From the NCBI RefSeq assembly GCF_015708085.1, contig NZ_JADNYM010000006.1, positions 62,001-126,000 on the forward strand: a stretch of DNA of 64,000 bases. Direction: 5' to 3'. The notes under the pieces were generated by a model that was given only the letters and a program-made list of their open reading frames with translations, was not told the origin of the DNA and did not search any database. A program made the position numbers and the translations under genes. Positions 16,766-24,887 of this stretch are shown piece by piece; the stretch's first letter is position 1, and each line of letters opens with the position of its first letter. The stretch is from Arthrobacter terrae (GTDB taxonomy: Bacteria; Actinomycetota; Actinomycetes; Actinomycetales; Micrococcaceae).

Positions 16766-17131
16766 CTAGTCTTCAATGTGGTTCAACGCGGAGAGGTCGG
16801 CGTCAAACCGTTCCAGCCAGGACTTCTGGGTGTCAGTCAGCCCGGTGTCTTCGCCTTCGTCATCATCGGCGGGGCCGAAAATGACGGCTTCTCCGTTGAT
16901 GTAGTCATCGGCGCGGATCGCTTCGGCCCAGCAGCAGAGCACGGTGGCGCGCAGGTTGGTCGGCAGTCCGTCCAGTTTCCCGGTTTCGTTGACATACATG
17001 TTCATCGAATATGTGCGCAGGCCGACGACCTGGAAGTAGCCGTCCACGAGTTCGTTCAGTGACTCTCCGGGTTCGATGTCGTCGAAGCGGATCGGTTGAC
17101 TGTTGTCGGCCGGGATGATGGCTGCCAGCAT
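16766..17131 (-). CDS. DUF3846 family protein
   Basis: 121 aa. The signature GYFQVVGL...NMYVNETGKLDGLPTNLRAT and the C-terminal region with VIFGP are typical of DUF3846 proteins of actinobacterial plasmids and phages; the role is unknown. Shine-Dalgarno AAGGAGCACCCC. First gene of a two-gene unit, 39 nt downstream of a class A element. Confidence 0.8.
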   Translation of the reverse strand: MLAAIIPADNSQPIRFDDIEPGESLNELVDGYFQVVGLRTYSMNMYVNETGKLDGLPTNLRATVLCCWAEAIRADDYINGEAVIFGPADDDEGEDTGLTDTQKSWLERFDADLSALNHIED

Positions 17132-17170
17132 GGGGTGCTCCTTGATCGGGTGACTGTTCTGTTGCCTCCC

Positions 17171-17200
17171 ATGTGTGCGGCGCAGCCCGTACCGCTCCCC
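17171..17200 (-). promoter_or_regulatory. Class A promoter-like element
   Basis: GGGGAG, 14 nt, CCGCACACAT, then a 39-nt leader to the ATG at 17131. Confidence 0.62.
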
Positions 17201-17252
17201 CGGGGCCTCCTAAAGCCCCGCGCTTGCGCCAGTGCCTTCCGCGGGACGGTAT

Positions 17253-17555
17253 TCAGGCCTGGGGTGACCGGTAAGGGTCAATAACGAGTCGAAGGCGGCC
17301 GTCCTTGATCGCACAGGCGAGTTCCGCGGGCTCAAGTGCCGCAGCAGCCAGATGTCCGCCCTTGCATTGGTTGCCGGCCCACAAGGCGAGCAATGCGTGG
17401 TTCAGCGACGCGTTGTCTCCGCGTCTTTTCGCCATCGTCGCTGTCCGGACCTGCAGCCGGCCAGCCAGACGGCCCAGCAGCCACTCCGCGGAGGTTATAG
17501 GTACAACACCGGTGGCAGCGATCCGATGGCGGTAGGCACGAAACTTGGTGATCAT
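17253..17555 (-). CDS. Hypothetical protein, basic
   Basis: 100 aa (MITKFRAYRHRIAATGVVP...), basic, helical, with no membrane segment. Shine-Dalgarno is weak (GAAAGCTGTGTCCTC) and no class A or B signal is evident, making it one of the few orphan genes here without the common promoter. Function unknown. Confidence 0.52.
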   Translation of the reverse strand: MITKFRAYRHRIAATGVVPITSAEWLLGRLAGRLQVRTATMAKRRGDNASLNHALLALWAGNQCKGGHLAAAALEPAELACAIKDGRLRLVIDPYRSPQA

Positions 17556-17661
17556 GAGGACACAGCTTTCTGAGATGAGGGAAAAGATAACGGGACGTGG
17601 TGCCTGCGGAAAATGATTCGTCCGGCTGGTACCACACTGGTGTTGTACTTTTATGTTTGTG

Positions 17662-18120
17662 CTATTGGATGCGCTCCCAAGGGCCGGGTGCGGGAACGGG
17701 TCGGCGGACGATGCTGTAATCTCCGGAGGCCTTCAGGACCGGGACCGCCTCCAGGGCGACACGGGCGGCGTCCAGACTGCCGTGCCGGACAACGTCCTGC
17801 GGCCGGGGAATGAACTGGAGCCCGTATTCGAAGGACGGTTCCTCATGCCCGGTGAACTTTTCGTGGAATTCATCCTGGGTCAGTACTTCGAACCGTCCGG
17901 TCCGGTCGCCGTCCTCGTCAGTTTCTTCGACAAAGTAGGCGCCTTCCAGCACGATGGCGTCCCGGATGAAGTTTTTATGGTGACGGCGGTACGTGCCGTT
18001 GGAATCGGGGTAGTTATCGGTGGTGCGGGTGAAGTAGTTGACGTCTTTGACTGTGTCCAGGACGGTGACACGGTGCAAGACGGGACGACGGTGCTTGAAG
18101 GTGGCGCCTAATGTGCTCAT
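17662..18120 (-). CDS. Hypothetical protein
   Basis: 152 aa starting MSTLGATFKHRRPVLHRV, exactly 7 nt after a class A element; a longer reading would cover that element. Beta-rich N-terminal half with many charged and Tyr/His residues (NGTYRRHHKNFIRD), acidic middle (EETDEDGDRTG). No recognised family. Confidence 0.64.
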   Translation of the reverse strand: MSTLGATFKHRRPVLHRVTVLDTVKDVNYFTRTTDNYPDSNGTYRRHHKNFIRDAIVLEGAYFVEETDEDGDRTGRFEVLTQDEFHEKFTGHEEPSFEYGLQFIPRPQDVVRHGSLDAARVALEAVPVLKASGDYSIVRRPVPAPGPWERIQ

Positions 18121-18127
18121 AGCTCTC

Positions 18128-18157
18128 ATGTGTGCGGGGGCGACTCTTCCGCTCTCC
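18128..18157 (-). promoter_or_regulatory. Class A promoter-like element
   Basis: GGAGAG, 14 nt, CCGCACACAT, 7 nt, ATG at 18120. Confidence 0.62.
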
Positions 18158-18168
18158 GCGCCGGCACA

Positions 18169-18199
18169 AAGAAAGCCCCTGTAGTCGACAGGGCCTTTC
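18169..18199 (-). terminator. Terminator after the 18237-18443 gene
   Basis: GAAAGCCCCTGT / ACAGGGCCTTTC stem with one mismatch and a 5-nt loop. Confidence 0.75.
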
Positions 18200-18236
18200 A
18201 ATCGGAAGGCGATTAGCCGGCCAAGCCAATCAGATC

Positions 18237-18443
18237 CTAAGTGTCAGGTTCGGACAATGCGGCCATCCGGCGGGTGATCGTGCGGATCAGGAGCATCGAG
18301 GCGACGGCGAGGAATACCCCGGTTGCAAGGGCCAGCCACAGTGGGCCGCCAAGGCTCAATACAAGGAAGCCGGGGATGCTGAACAAGGCCAAAACGACTA
18401 GGAGCGCGGCGCCGATCCGCTCGACGATGAGGAAGGTTGTCAT
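18237..18443 (-). CDS. Small two-pass membrane protein
   Basis: 68 aa (MTTFLIVERIGAALLVVLALF...), with TM helices near residues 9-26 and 32-52, and a basic C-terminal tail. Good Shine-Dalgarno GGAAAGAACTCC and a class A element 38 nt upstream. Single-gene unit closed by a terminator. Function unknown. Confidence 0.62.
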   Translation of the reverse strand: MTTFLIVERIGAALLVVLALFSIPGFLVLSLGGPLWLALATGVFLAVASMLLIRTITRRMAALSEPDT

Positions 18444-18481
18444 GGAGTTCTTTCCGATGGGCGTTGCGGTTTCACCACGCC

Positions 18482-18511
18482 ATGTGTGCGGCATTACGGA
18501 CCCCTCTGCCC
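18482..18511 (-). promoter_or_regulatory. Class A promoter-like element
   Basis: GGGCAG, 14 nt, CCGCACACAT, then a 38-nt leader to the ATG at 18443. Confidence 0.6.
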
Positions 18512-18520
18512 GTGTCCTTT

Positions 18521-19786
18521 TCAGAGGCTGGGTTTGCACTCCCCTGTGCCGAGCATGGCCAGGCCGGTGAGGTCGCCGGCGCCGAAGTCGTGGACCTGAT
18601 CGGTAATTGTGGCCGCCATCAGCTGGGTCGGGTCAGGGACATGATCCAGACCGACGACGTGGGCGAGCTCGTGTTTTACGACGGCGGTGATTGTCCCGAA
18701 TCCGCCGGGTGCGCGCGCCATGGTCCCCAGCTCGGCTGCATTGAGCCTGACTTGACCGGTGACATAGGTGGGGTCTTTGTCATCGACGGTGACCGCTGTG
18801 CTCCCGCCTAGTCCCAGCGTGGTTTCGGTTCCGGGGAGCAGATTTTCGGTGAACTTGCTCTGCTCTGGCTGACTTTCCCAGGCGAACAGGACTGGGGCCC
18901 AACGGTTTCCGTACCGTTCGGGCTGGAAGTCGGGGCGGTCTGCTGAGGGGGCCTCGTTGGTGAGTCCGTCGTTGATGAAGACGAACCCGGTGGCCCGGGA
19001 CACGGCCGCGACAGCGTCGGCGATTGCCTGGTCTCCGCCGGCAGGTGCATTTGTGGGTCGCACGACATAGTGGATGGGGCGGCACGGATCGTAGGAGACG
19101 TACGGCTGGTCCGTTCCGGCTGACATGAACGCGTAGGAATTGCTTTTCGTGGTTACGGGCACCGGGGTGCCGAGCCGGTGATCTGTTTCATCCACCCCGG
19201 GCGGCGGCGTTTGCCCATCGGTGGAACCTGCGTCGGACGGTTTGATTCCGGCGTAGACGGGGGCCACCGGGCTGGTCAGGTTGCCGGTGATGCCGGAGGC
19301 GCCCAGCAGCCGGCCGGCCTCGCTGGTGATCCCGGGAGCCAGGTAGCCCAGAGCGACCCAGGCGACTGCAATAAACAAGGCGGTCAGTGTGAGGAGCTTG
19401 GTGAAACGCCACAGCCCGCCAAAGAAGTTGCCGACGAATCGTTTGAGGGCGCGAAAGAGGCGTTTTCCCGGTGACGGGTAGCGGGTAGAAGGTGGCACAT
19501 AGGTTTGGTTGTTGACGACCCCCGGGGTGCCCTCCCAGTTGTGAATTGGCCGTTCGTGGGCACGCCAGGAGGTGTCCGGTCCAACCTGTGCGGCTGTCTC
19601 GTCGCTAGCCCATTGTGGGACACGTTCTGAAGGTGAACTTCTCAGACCCGGGCCAGGGGCTGCGGGTGGCTCCGGTCGCTCCTTAGCCCTGACTTGGGCC
19701 TCCAGTAAGGCGCGCGCTGCTTCGTCTTGCCACCGCAGTTCCCGTCCGGTCGGAGGCGCACCGGAGGCGAGGAGTTGTTCATCCAT
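18521..19786 (-). CDS. Membrane-anchored M10-like zinc metalloprotease
   Basis: 421 aa. A Pro-rich cytosolic N-terminus of about 125 residues, one TM helix (LLTLTALFIAVAWVALGYL), then an extracellular domain carrying the metzincin site HELAHVVGLDH (HExxHxxGxxH) near residue 375, followed by a Met-turn candidate (TQLMAAT). It resembles matrixin-like peptidases of actinobacteria. Its start overlaps the stop of the upstream gene (TAATG), so both are co-translated. Likely cleaves envelope or extracellular proteins; the substrate is unknown. Confidence 0.82.
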   Translation of the reverse strand: MDEQLLASGAPPTGRELRWQDEAARALLEAQVRAKERPEPPAAPGPGLRSSPSERVPQWASDETAAQVGPDTSWRAHERPIHNWEGTPGVVNNQTYVPPSTRYPSPGKRLFRALKRFVGNFFGGLWRFTKLLTLTALFIAVAWVALGYLAPGITSEAGRLLGASGITGNLTSPVAPVYAGIKPSDAGSTDGQTPPPGVDETDHRLGTPVPVTTKSNSYAFMSAGTDQPYVSYDPCRPIHYVVRPTNAPAGGDQAIADAVAAVSRATGFVFINDGLTNEAPSADRPDFQPERYGNRWAPVLFAWESQPEQSKFTENLLPGTETTLGLGGSTAVTVDDKDPTYVTGQVRLNAAELGTMARAPGGFGTITAVVKHELAHVVGLDHVPDPTQLMAATITDQVHDFGAGDLTGLAMLGTGECKPSL

Positions 19787-20427
19787 TAGTCCTCTCCGCC
19801 CGAGGAGTCAGATTCGGTATGCGGGAAGCCGAGCTGGCGGGCCGCGTCCAGGGCAGCCTTCACTCCGGCCTCATAGGTGTCGGGGCGGCCTGCGCGCTGG
19901 TGCCCCAGCAGACCGTAGACTGCTGCGGAGTATTCTCGGTGGATCGTGGCGCGGGCCTGCGTCAGTTCCTGCTCGGCGAGCATGCGCAGCTCATGCGGGG
20001 TCTGTTGGGCGGACCGGCAGAACGTGAGCAGGTAGCGCTCATGGTTTTCTTTGTCGATGAGTGTGAACTCAAGGTAGTTCTCCGCGTCAGGGTTCGCCTC
20101 GAAGGCTGCTTTGATGACGGGAAGGAAATTGGAGCCGACGGACTCCGGCGTCAGGGTTTTGATGCCTTCCGGACCCAAAGCGAGCACATCCAGATCGGAC
20201 TCATCCGGTTCGACCCGAAGGTCTGCTGCCCGAGCGTCATCGACGTCCACCCGCGCTGTGTTATCGATCCGGAAGATCACCTGTTTGGTGAGCGGGTCGG
20301 TGTTGGTGGCCAGGTGCGAACCGGGCCACGCCGCGTCGATCAGGGCTCCAAGGGTCAGCAGGACACTGGATTTCAGCGGTGTGGCGATCTTGATGTCGAT
20401 CGTGGTGTCAGGGGCAGATGCAGTCAT
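19786..20427 (-). CDS. Hypothetical protein coupled to the metalloprotease
   Basis: 213 aa, starting MTASAPDTTIDIKIATP exactly 7 nt after a class A element. Soluble, acidic, with a central ENYLEFTLIDKENHERYLLTFCRS segment and helical C-terminus. First gene of the operon with the protease. The family is not recognised; association with a membrane-tethered peptidase is the only functional hint. Confidence 0.68.
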   Translation of the reverse strand: MTASAPDTTIDIKIATPLKSSVLLTLGALIDAAWPGSHLATNTDPLTKQVIFRIDNTARVDVDDARAADLRVEPDESDLDVLALGPEGIKTLTPESVGSNFLPVIKAAFEANPDAENYLEFTLIDKENHERYLLTFCRSAQQTPHELRMLAEQELTQARATIHREYSAAVYGLLGHQRAGRPDTYEAGVKAALDAARQLGFPHTESDSSGGED

Positions 20428-20434
20428 GCCACCT

Positions 20435-20464
20435 ATGTGTGCGGCATGGCCGGTCCCGCTTCAC
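20435..20464 (-). promoter_or_regulatory. Class A promoter-like element
   Basis: Weak upstream box GTGAAG, 14 nt, CCGCACACAT, 7 nt, ATG at 20427. Confidence 0.57.
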
Positions 20465-20481
20465 ATCCGGTGCTTCCGCTG

Positions 20482-20811
20482 TCAGTTCCGGGTTTCTTCC
20501 AGCCAGATCCGGTGGACGAACCCGCCGCGGGCGGCGGTCTTGGCACGGGCAGCGGTAATGACCTGTTCAAGGGTGTGCCCCGTGCTGGCGGCAAGGGCCT
20601 TCACCACGTCCAGCAGGTCGGCGAGCTCCCCGAGCTGGTCTGACGGAGTGGCTGTGCGCAGTTCCTCTGATTCCTCGGCCAGCTTCGCATGCAGGGCAGC
20701 ACGGTACTCCGTCTGGTTCAGGACCCTGGTGACGGCGGCGCCGCCGTTGGCGTTGATGATGGACGGGATCAGATCCTGGACGAGCTTGCGGTGCTGGACG
20801 GCGACGCTCAT
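20482..20811 (-). CDS. MazG-like nucleotide pyrophosphohydrolase
   Basis: 109 aa starting MSVAVQHRKLVQDLIPSII. The helical metal-binding pattern KLAEESEEL, then LGELADLLDVV, and the end AARGGFVHRIWLEETRN match the phosphoribosyl-ATP pyrophosphohydrolase/MazG-like family of accessory elements, which hydrolyse NTPs to NMP plus PPi. It overlaps the exonuclease gene by 4 nt (ATGA); in phages such enzymes adjust nucleotide pools. Confidence 0.82.
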   Translation of the reverse strand: MSVAVQHRKLVQDLIPSIINANGGAAVTRVLNQTEYRAALHAKLAEESEELRTATPSDQLGELADLLDVVKALAASTGHTLEQVITAARAKTAARGGFVHRIWLEETRN

Positions 20812-21401
20812 GAGACCTTCTTCCACGGCTTTTTAGCGGCCGGGGATGGCTTCATGACGGGGAAGAGATGGTGGACGTCGGAAATCCCGGTGAGCTCGGA
20901 CAGACGAACTGCCAGATGTGCTGCAGCGGCAGCGTCCTCCCCGGCGTCGTGGTGTTGCAGCGGGGGAAGTCCGAGGCGGTCGACAAGCATGTTGAGCCGG
21001 AAAGGCCCCTGATCCGGGATGTGCAGCTGTGCCGCACGCTGGGTGCAGTAGTACGTGAAGTCGGGCAGTTCCAAGCCGGCGGCCTCGGTGGTCTGACGGA
21101 TCATGGACCGCTCGGCGGTGACGTTATGGGCCACCAGGGGCAGGTCACCGGCGAAAGACTGAAGCCGCGGCAGCATCAAATCCCAACCGTCCGCGCCGTC
21201 AATCATGCGGCGGGTGATGTGGTGGACAGCTATTTGCCGGTCGCCGAAATTCTGGTGCCCCGGCGGGGGCATGACGAAATGCGTATGGGTTTTCCCCAGC
21301 ACCCCGTCACGGACTTTGACGAGACCGATCTGGCAGATGGAGGCATGTTTGGGGTTCGCCAGTTCGAAATCGATTGCGACGAAATCCAGGCCGGGGATCA
21401 C
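20808..21401 (-). CDS. DnaQ-like 3'-5' exonuclease (DEDDh)
   Basis: 197 aa. Exo I (VAIDFELAN), Exo II (LVAHNVTAERSM) and Exo III (HDAGEDAAAAA) provide the DEDDh set. Probably acts in proofreading or degradation of single-stranded DNA or RNA. GTG start overlapping the previous stop (GTGA); middle gene of a three-gene operon 21398-20808-20482 started from 21669. Confidence 0.87.
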   Translation of the reverse strand: MIPGLDFVAIDFELANPKHASICQIGLVKVRDGVLGKTHTHFVMPPPGHQNFGDRQIAVHHITRRMIDGADGWDLMLPRLQSFAGDLPLVAHNVTAERSMIRQTTEAAGLELPDFTYYCTQRAAQLHIPDQGPFRLNMLVDRLGLPPLQHHDAGEDAAAAAHLAVRLSELTGISDVHHLFPVMKPSPAAKKPWKKVS

Positions 21402-21592
21402 AGACCCGCAGCCGCTTCCAGGTCCGCAAGCTTGCCGGGCTCATCATCCAGGACCGCCTGGACCATTCCCACGGTCAGGACTGGCGCATCGTCACCGTGG
21501 CGGTCACCGATGCGGACGGCGAATTCACGCAGCCGGGACACAATGTCGTGGGATTCGAGCAGCTGGTCATTGGTAAGTACAGACGAGGCCAT
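21398..21592 (-). CDS. Small acidic hypothetical protein
   Basis: 64 aa (MASSVLTNDQLLESHDIVSRL...), acidic and helical. First gene of the exonuclease/MazG operon, overlapping the exonuclease start by 4 nt. Shine-Dalgarno AGGAGCTTCTTCC. No family recognised; may be a partner of the exonuclease. Confidence 0.62.
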   Translation of the reverse strand: MASSVLTNDQLLESHDIVSRLREFAVRIGDRHGDDAPVLTVGMVQAVLDDEPGKLADLEAAAGL

Positions 21593-21668
21593 GGAAGAAG
21601 CTCCTGGGTAGAAGATTTGGTGCGAGCCCCCGGAGGTGGGTGGTCACTCCGGGGGCCCGTTGAATGTC

Positions 21669-21698
21669 ATGTGTGCGGCGATCCTGAAAAGTGACACC
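21669..21698 (-). promoter_or_regulatory. Class A promoter-like element
   Basis: GGTGTC, 14 nt, CCGCACACAT, then a 76-nt leader to the ATG at 21592. Confidence 0.6.
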
Positions 21699-21707
21699 GG
21701 GGACACG

Positions 21708-22415
21708 CTAGACCTTGGCCGGGGCCTTTCCGGCCGCAGCGTCCTCGAGTTCAAGGACGAGGTGTTCAGCCTTCGCCACGTCTCCGCTCCACGAGGCCTT
21801 GGCGGCCAGCGCCCTGGTCCGGATGGCGACGGAATCGGAATCCCGGGCAGCGGAGTCCGCGATGATGAGGTGTTTTTTGTGGGGACGGTGAAGGTTCTGG
21901 TCAAGGACCGCGGCGACGGCTTCACGCGCTCGATCGTCGTACGCCGTTCCATGCCCGGACTGGATTGTTGTCAGTGCGGTCTGGATCCGCCGCAGATCAC
22001 CCCTCCGATCATCGCGCGGGACAGGCACGAGGCGCTGCGCAAGGGCGGCGGTCGTCTCGTCATAGGACTTTTGCCGGCGGCTGATGTACTTGTGGGACAC
22101 TACGATTGTGAGCACCCAGGCCAGAATCAGGCCAAGCACCCACGAGAGCTGGATAAGGTTATGTTCCACCAGTGCATCCAGCACGGAGATCATGCCAAAG
22201 GCCATCGGGAACAACCCCAGGAAAATGCTGGTGGCCAAGCAAGCCAGGATCGTTTTGATGCGGTTGTCGTTGGTGCTGAAGGCGTCAAGCTGGCCCGGCG
22301 TGACGTCCCTGTCAATGTACGTCTCGCTGTCTTGCAGGGCAAAGAGTCCGCCGTGGAACTGCGGTACTTCGACGAAAACACTGTACGGGCGCGCAATGGC
22401 GCTGGAAATAGTCAT
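21708..22415 (-). CDS. Membrane protein with two TM helices
   Basis: 235 aa, starting MTISSAIARPYSVFVEV 7 nt after a class A variant. A roughly 55-residue N-terminal domain, TM helices at about 59-80 and 90-112, then a basic, helical cytosolic C-terminus (RRQKSYDETTAALAQRLVPV). This S-TM-TM-cytosol layout is like SLATT-type membrane effectors, but the resemblance is only architectural. Function unknown. Confidence 0.62.
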   Translation of the reverse strand: MTISSAIARPYSVFVEVPQFHGGLFALQDSETYIDRDVTPGQLDAFSTNDNRIKTILACLATSIFLGLFPMAFGMISVLDALVEHNLIQLSWVLGLILAWVLTIVVSHKYISRRQKSYDETTAALAQRLVPVPRDDRRGDLRRIQTALTTIQSGHGTAYDDRAREAVAAVLDQNLHRPHKKHLIIADSAARDSDSVAIRTRALAAKASWSGDVAKAEHLVLELEDAAAGKAPAKV

Positions 22416-22422
22416 GGGCCTC

Positions 22423-22452
22423 ATGTGTGGGGCAGCCGGGTTCTTCCTTCCC
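22423..22452 (-). promoter_or_regulatory. Class A promoter-like element (CCCCACACAT variant)
   Basis: GGGAAG, 14 nt, CCCCACACAT (one mismatch), 7 nt, ATG at 22415. Confidence 0.57.
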
Positions 22453-22466
22453 AGCTGCCCCACAGA

Positions 22467-23456
22467 TCACACGAGCACCGGGCCGCCCTTTGCGGCGATG
22501 TCAAGATCGAGCATGAGCTGACCTGTCAGGATGTCGTCTGCGGTGAGCAGTTCCGCCGGCACCGGGGTCAGGACCGGTGGGGTCCAAAAGTCCACGGTGA
22601 GACCGTAGTGGTCTGATGCCGGGTAGCCGTAGCGTGTCGTGTCTGTGAAAGACCTTTGCATGGCGACCGGGCAGCCGGGCCGGCCATACGCCCATCCATA
22701 CGTCCAGACGTAGTCGATGCGCCGGTCCGGAAGCATCTCCGGGAATTCGATGCCGACACCGCGGGCTGTCTTCTGTGCCCAAAAGTTGCCCGCGTCCACA
22801 GTGGTCGCCTCGTTCGGGTTTCCGACGGTAGCGAACGCTTCAGTCCAGAAGGTGTAGCCGCCGTCGGTGCCGGCGCCCTGGCCGTTTAGGTAGCGGTTGG
22901 TGTCGCTGCCGGGGAGGGTGTTGAAATCTCCCGCAAGAACAGCGACCGGGTGGCGGTCTTTGTATTTGTCCATGAGCGCCCGGACCCGTGCGTCGATGAC
23001 TGTCAGCTGGGTGAGCCTGGTGCCTTCCTGGTCCCCGCCCCATGCCAGATGCGCGGAAATGATGATCAGGGACTGTCCGGTATCTGTTCGCAGGACGGCG
23101 TAGTCCGCCAAGGTGAGCTGGCAGTCCGGTGTACCGAACACGATGGCACCGGATTCAACGAGCGGGAGCACGGACAGGACAGCGTTCCCGGACAGGCCGC
23201 CGTTTTTCCGGGGATGCTGGCCGTGGGCGGCAACGACCCTCAGGCTGGTCACTGCCGCAATGGATTCCAGCTGCGGCGACGTTCCGTCCTCATCGAAGCG
23301 GACCTCCTGAAGGCACACCACGGCCGGGCGGAGCGCGACAAGTTCATCACAGATCAGCCTGGTGCGGCGCTCCACTTCCTCCGCCGCGTGGAAGATGTTC
23401 AGCGTCGTGACCCGCAGCAGGTGTTCAGCGGGGATCCGGGCGACTATCGAGTTCAC
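22467..23456 (-). CDS. Endonuclease/exonuclease/phosphatase (EEP) family protein
   Basis: 329 aa from a GTG (VNSIVARI) overlapping the upstream stop by 3 nt. EEP signatures are VTTLNIF, CLQEVRF, LAGDFNTLPGSD, RIDYVWT and SDHYGLTVDF, so the metal-dependent phosphohydrolase core is complete. No signal peptide, so cytosolic; DNA, RNA or phospho-sugar substrates are all possible. Last gene of an operon with two GGQFAA-tagged proteins, which suggests a shared process. Confidence 0.84.
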   Translation of the reverse strand: MNSIVARIPAEHLLRVTTLNIFHAAEEVERRTRLICDELVALRPAVVCLQEVRFDEDGTSPQLESIAAVTSLRVVAAHGQHPRKNGGLSGNAVLSVLPLVESGAIVFGTPDCQLTLADYAVLRTDTGQSLIIISAHLAWGGDQEGTRLTQLTVIDARVRALMDKYKDRHPVAVLAGDFNTLPGSDTNRYLNGQGAGTDGGYTFWTEAFATVGNPNEATTVDAGNFWAQKTARGVGIEFPEMLPDRRIDYVWTYGWAYGRPGCPVAMQRSFTDTTRYGYPASDHYGLTVDFWTPPVLTPVPAELLTADDILTGQLMLDLDIAAKGGPVLV

Positions 23457-24874
23457 TGGGCATCTCCGGTCCGGTAGGTGTCTTCCGTGAACGCCCACGG
23501 TGTCGCTTCGCGGATCCATTTTGTCTGGACTTTTCTGGTCTGCGCTGCGTCGTACGTGTCCCGGAATTTCTGCCCGGCAGTCCACAGGTCAGCGGTGTCA
23601 GTGTACTGGCCGGCCTCATCGACCGGAATCCCGGCTCGGGTCATCTCCCCCAGTTTGTCCGGGGTGATGCCGGCTTCGATGATGTCGGCGTGGATGGCCA
23701 GGATGCTCTGGTTACGGTCCAGGTCCCAGTTGGCGGTGGAATGGACGGCACCCGTCCAGGCCTTTAGCTGGTCCGGTTCGCTGATTCCGGCCTTGGCGAG
23801 CCGGCCGATGGCCTGGGCATCGACGACTGTGATGTCTTTCCTGGTGGCATTTTTGTAGACGGCCATCTGCTCGCCGGTGGCATGTTTGCGGGCTTTGATG
23901 AGCGTGCGGATGTCCGTGGTTCCCATCGCACGGCTGGCGTCTTTTACGTCCGCGCCCTTGGTGTAGCCGGCGCTGTGCAGCTTCCGGAAGTCAACCAGAT
24001 CAGTGCCGACACCGGCCCCTGCCAGGGACCTGATGACTGCCGGCGGCAAACCGGCGGCATCCATTTCCACAGCGCTGAACCTGTCGCATGCCCTGGCCCC
24101 ATAGGTTTTCAGATGGTGGCCGGTGATGCCCCGGTCAGCGAGCCCCACGATATGCATGGCATTGCGCTTAGCTTCCGGGAGGGTGTCCCGGAGTGCTTTG
24201 AGGTCTTCAAGTCCGTGGTCGGTGGCTTCGATAAGGCCGCGGTCCCCGATTTTCAGGGCGATGGCTTCCCCGGCACGGGCCGCTTTGTCTTCCCCGAGCA
24301 GGGCCACGGTTCTGACGTATGCGTCGGCCCGGCTGGCATGGTTGGCTCCGAGGACCCCGTCAAGCTCAGTTACTGGTGCATTCAGGTAGGCGTCCTTCTC
24401 CCAGGCTGACCACTGGTGCTCGTTGGTTTTCAGTTGCCCCAAGACCTGAAGCCGTTCCGGGTCAACTCCGTTGCGGATGACAGAGCTGACGCCGCTGAAG
24501 CGTTTCATGGCTTCCCCGGCGACTTCGTTCACGCTCGTGTAACCCAGCCCGGCAAGCTGGTCGCATTCCTCGGGTTTGAGACCACCGTAGGAGCTGATCC
24601 TGTTGAACTCCGAAGCCGGGTTGTACCGGGAGTCCATGCACTGCAGCAGCAGCTCCCGACCGCCGGGTGTGGAGGTAGCGGTCACCTGGTCTTCCAACGC
24701 CGGGATGATGCCAGGGCCGATACTGGACGCCGCATGGGCGATCACCGTGTCGGGGGACAGTCCTGCTTGTGCTTCGTCCCTCAACGTAAGGTCCGGCTCG
24801 CCGTGCGCGGTGGCAGCGAACTGGCCACCGACGGGGATGCCTTTAGGCTGTCTGGTCAAAGACGTCTGTGTCAT
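23453..24874 (-). CDS. GGQFAA-tagged hypothetical protein, 473 aa
   Basis: Starts MTQTSLTRQPKG with Shine-Dalgarno GGAGAACACC. Residues 8-30 contain PKGIPVGGQFAATAH, nearly identical to the N-terminus of the upstream gene product. The rest is long, helical and repetitive in character (AGLGYTSVNEV, ADRGITGHHLKTYGARA, AKAGISEPDQLKAW, AGITPDKLGEMTRAGI), reminiscent of tandem helix-hairpin modules. No catalytic motif seen. Middle gene of a three-gene operon. Confidence 0.72.
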   Translation of the reverse strand: MTQTSLTRQPKGIPVGGQFAATAHGEPDLTLRDEAQAGLSPDTVIAHAASSIGPGIIPALEDQVTATSTPGGRELLLQCMDSRYNPASEFNRISSYGGLKPEECDQLAGLGYTSVNEVAGEAMKRFSGVSSVIRNGVDPERLQVLGQLKTNEHQWSAWEKDAYLNAPVTELDGVLGANHASRADAYVRTVALLGEDKAARAGEAIALKIGDRGLIEATDHGLEDLKALRDTLPEAKRNAMHIVGLADRGITGHHLKTYGARACDRFSAVEMDAAGLPPAVIRSLAGAGVGTDLVDFRKLHSAGYTKGADVKDASRAMGTTDIRTLIKARKHATGEQMAVYKNATRKDITVVDAQAIGRLAKAGISEPDQLKAWTGAVHSTANWDLDRNQSILAIHADIIEAGITPDKLGEMTRAGIPVDEAGQYTDTADLWTAGQKFRDTYDAAQTRKVQTKWIREATPWAFTEDTYRTGDAQ

Positions 24875-24887
24875 GGTGTTCTCCTGA

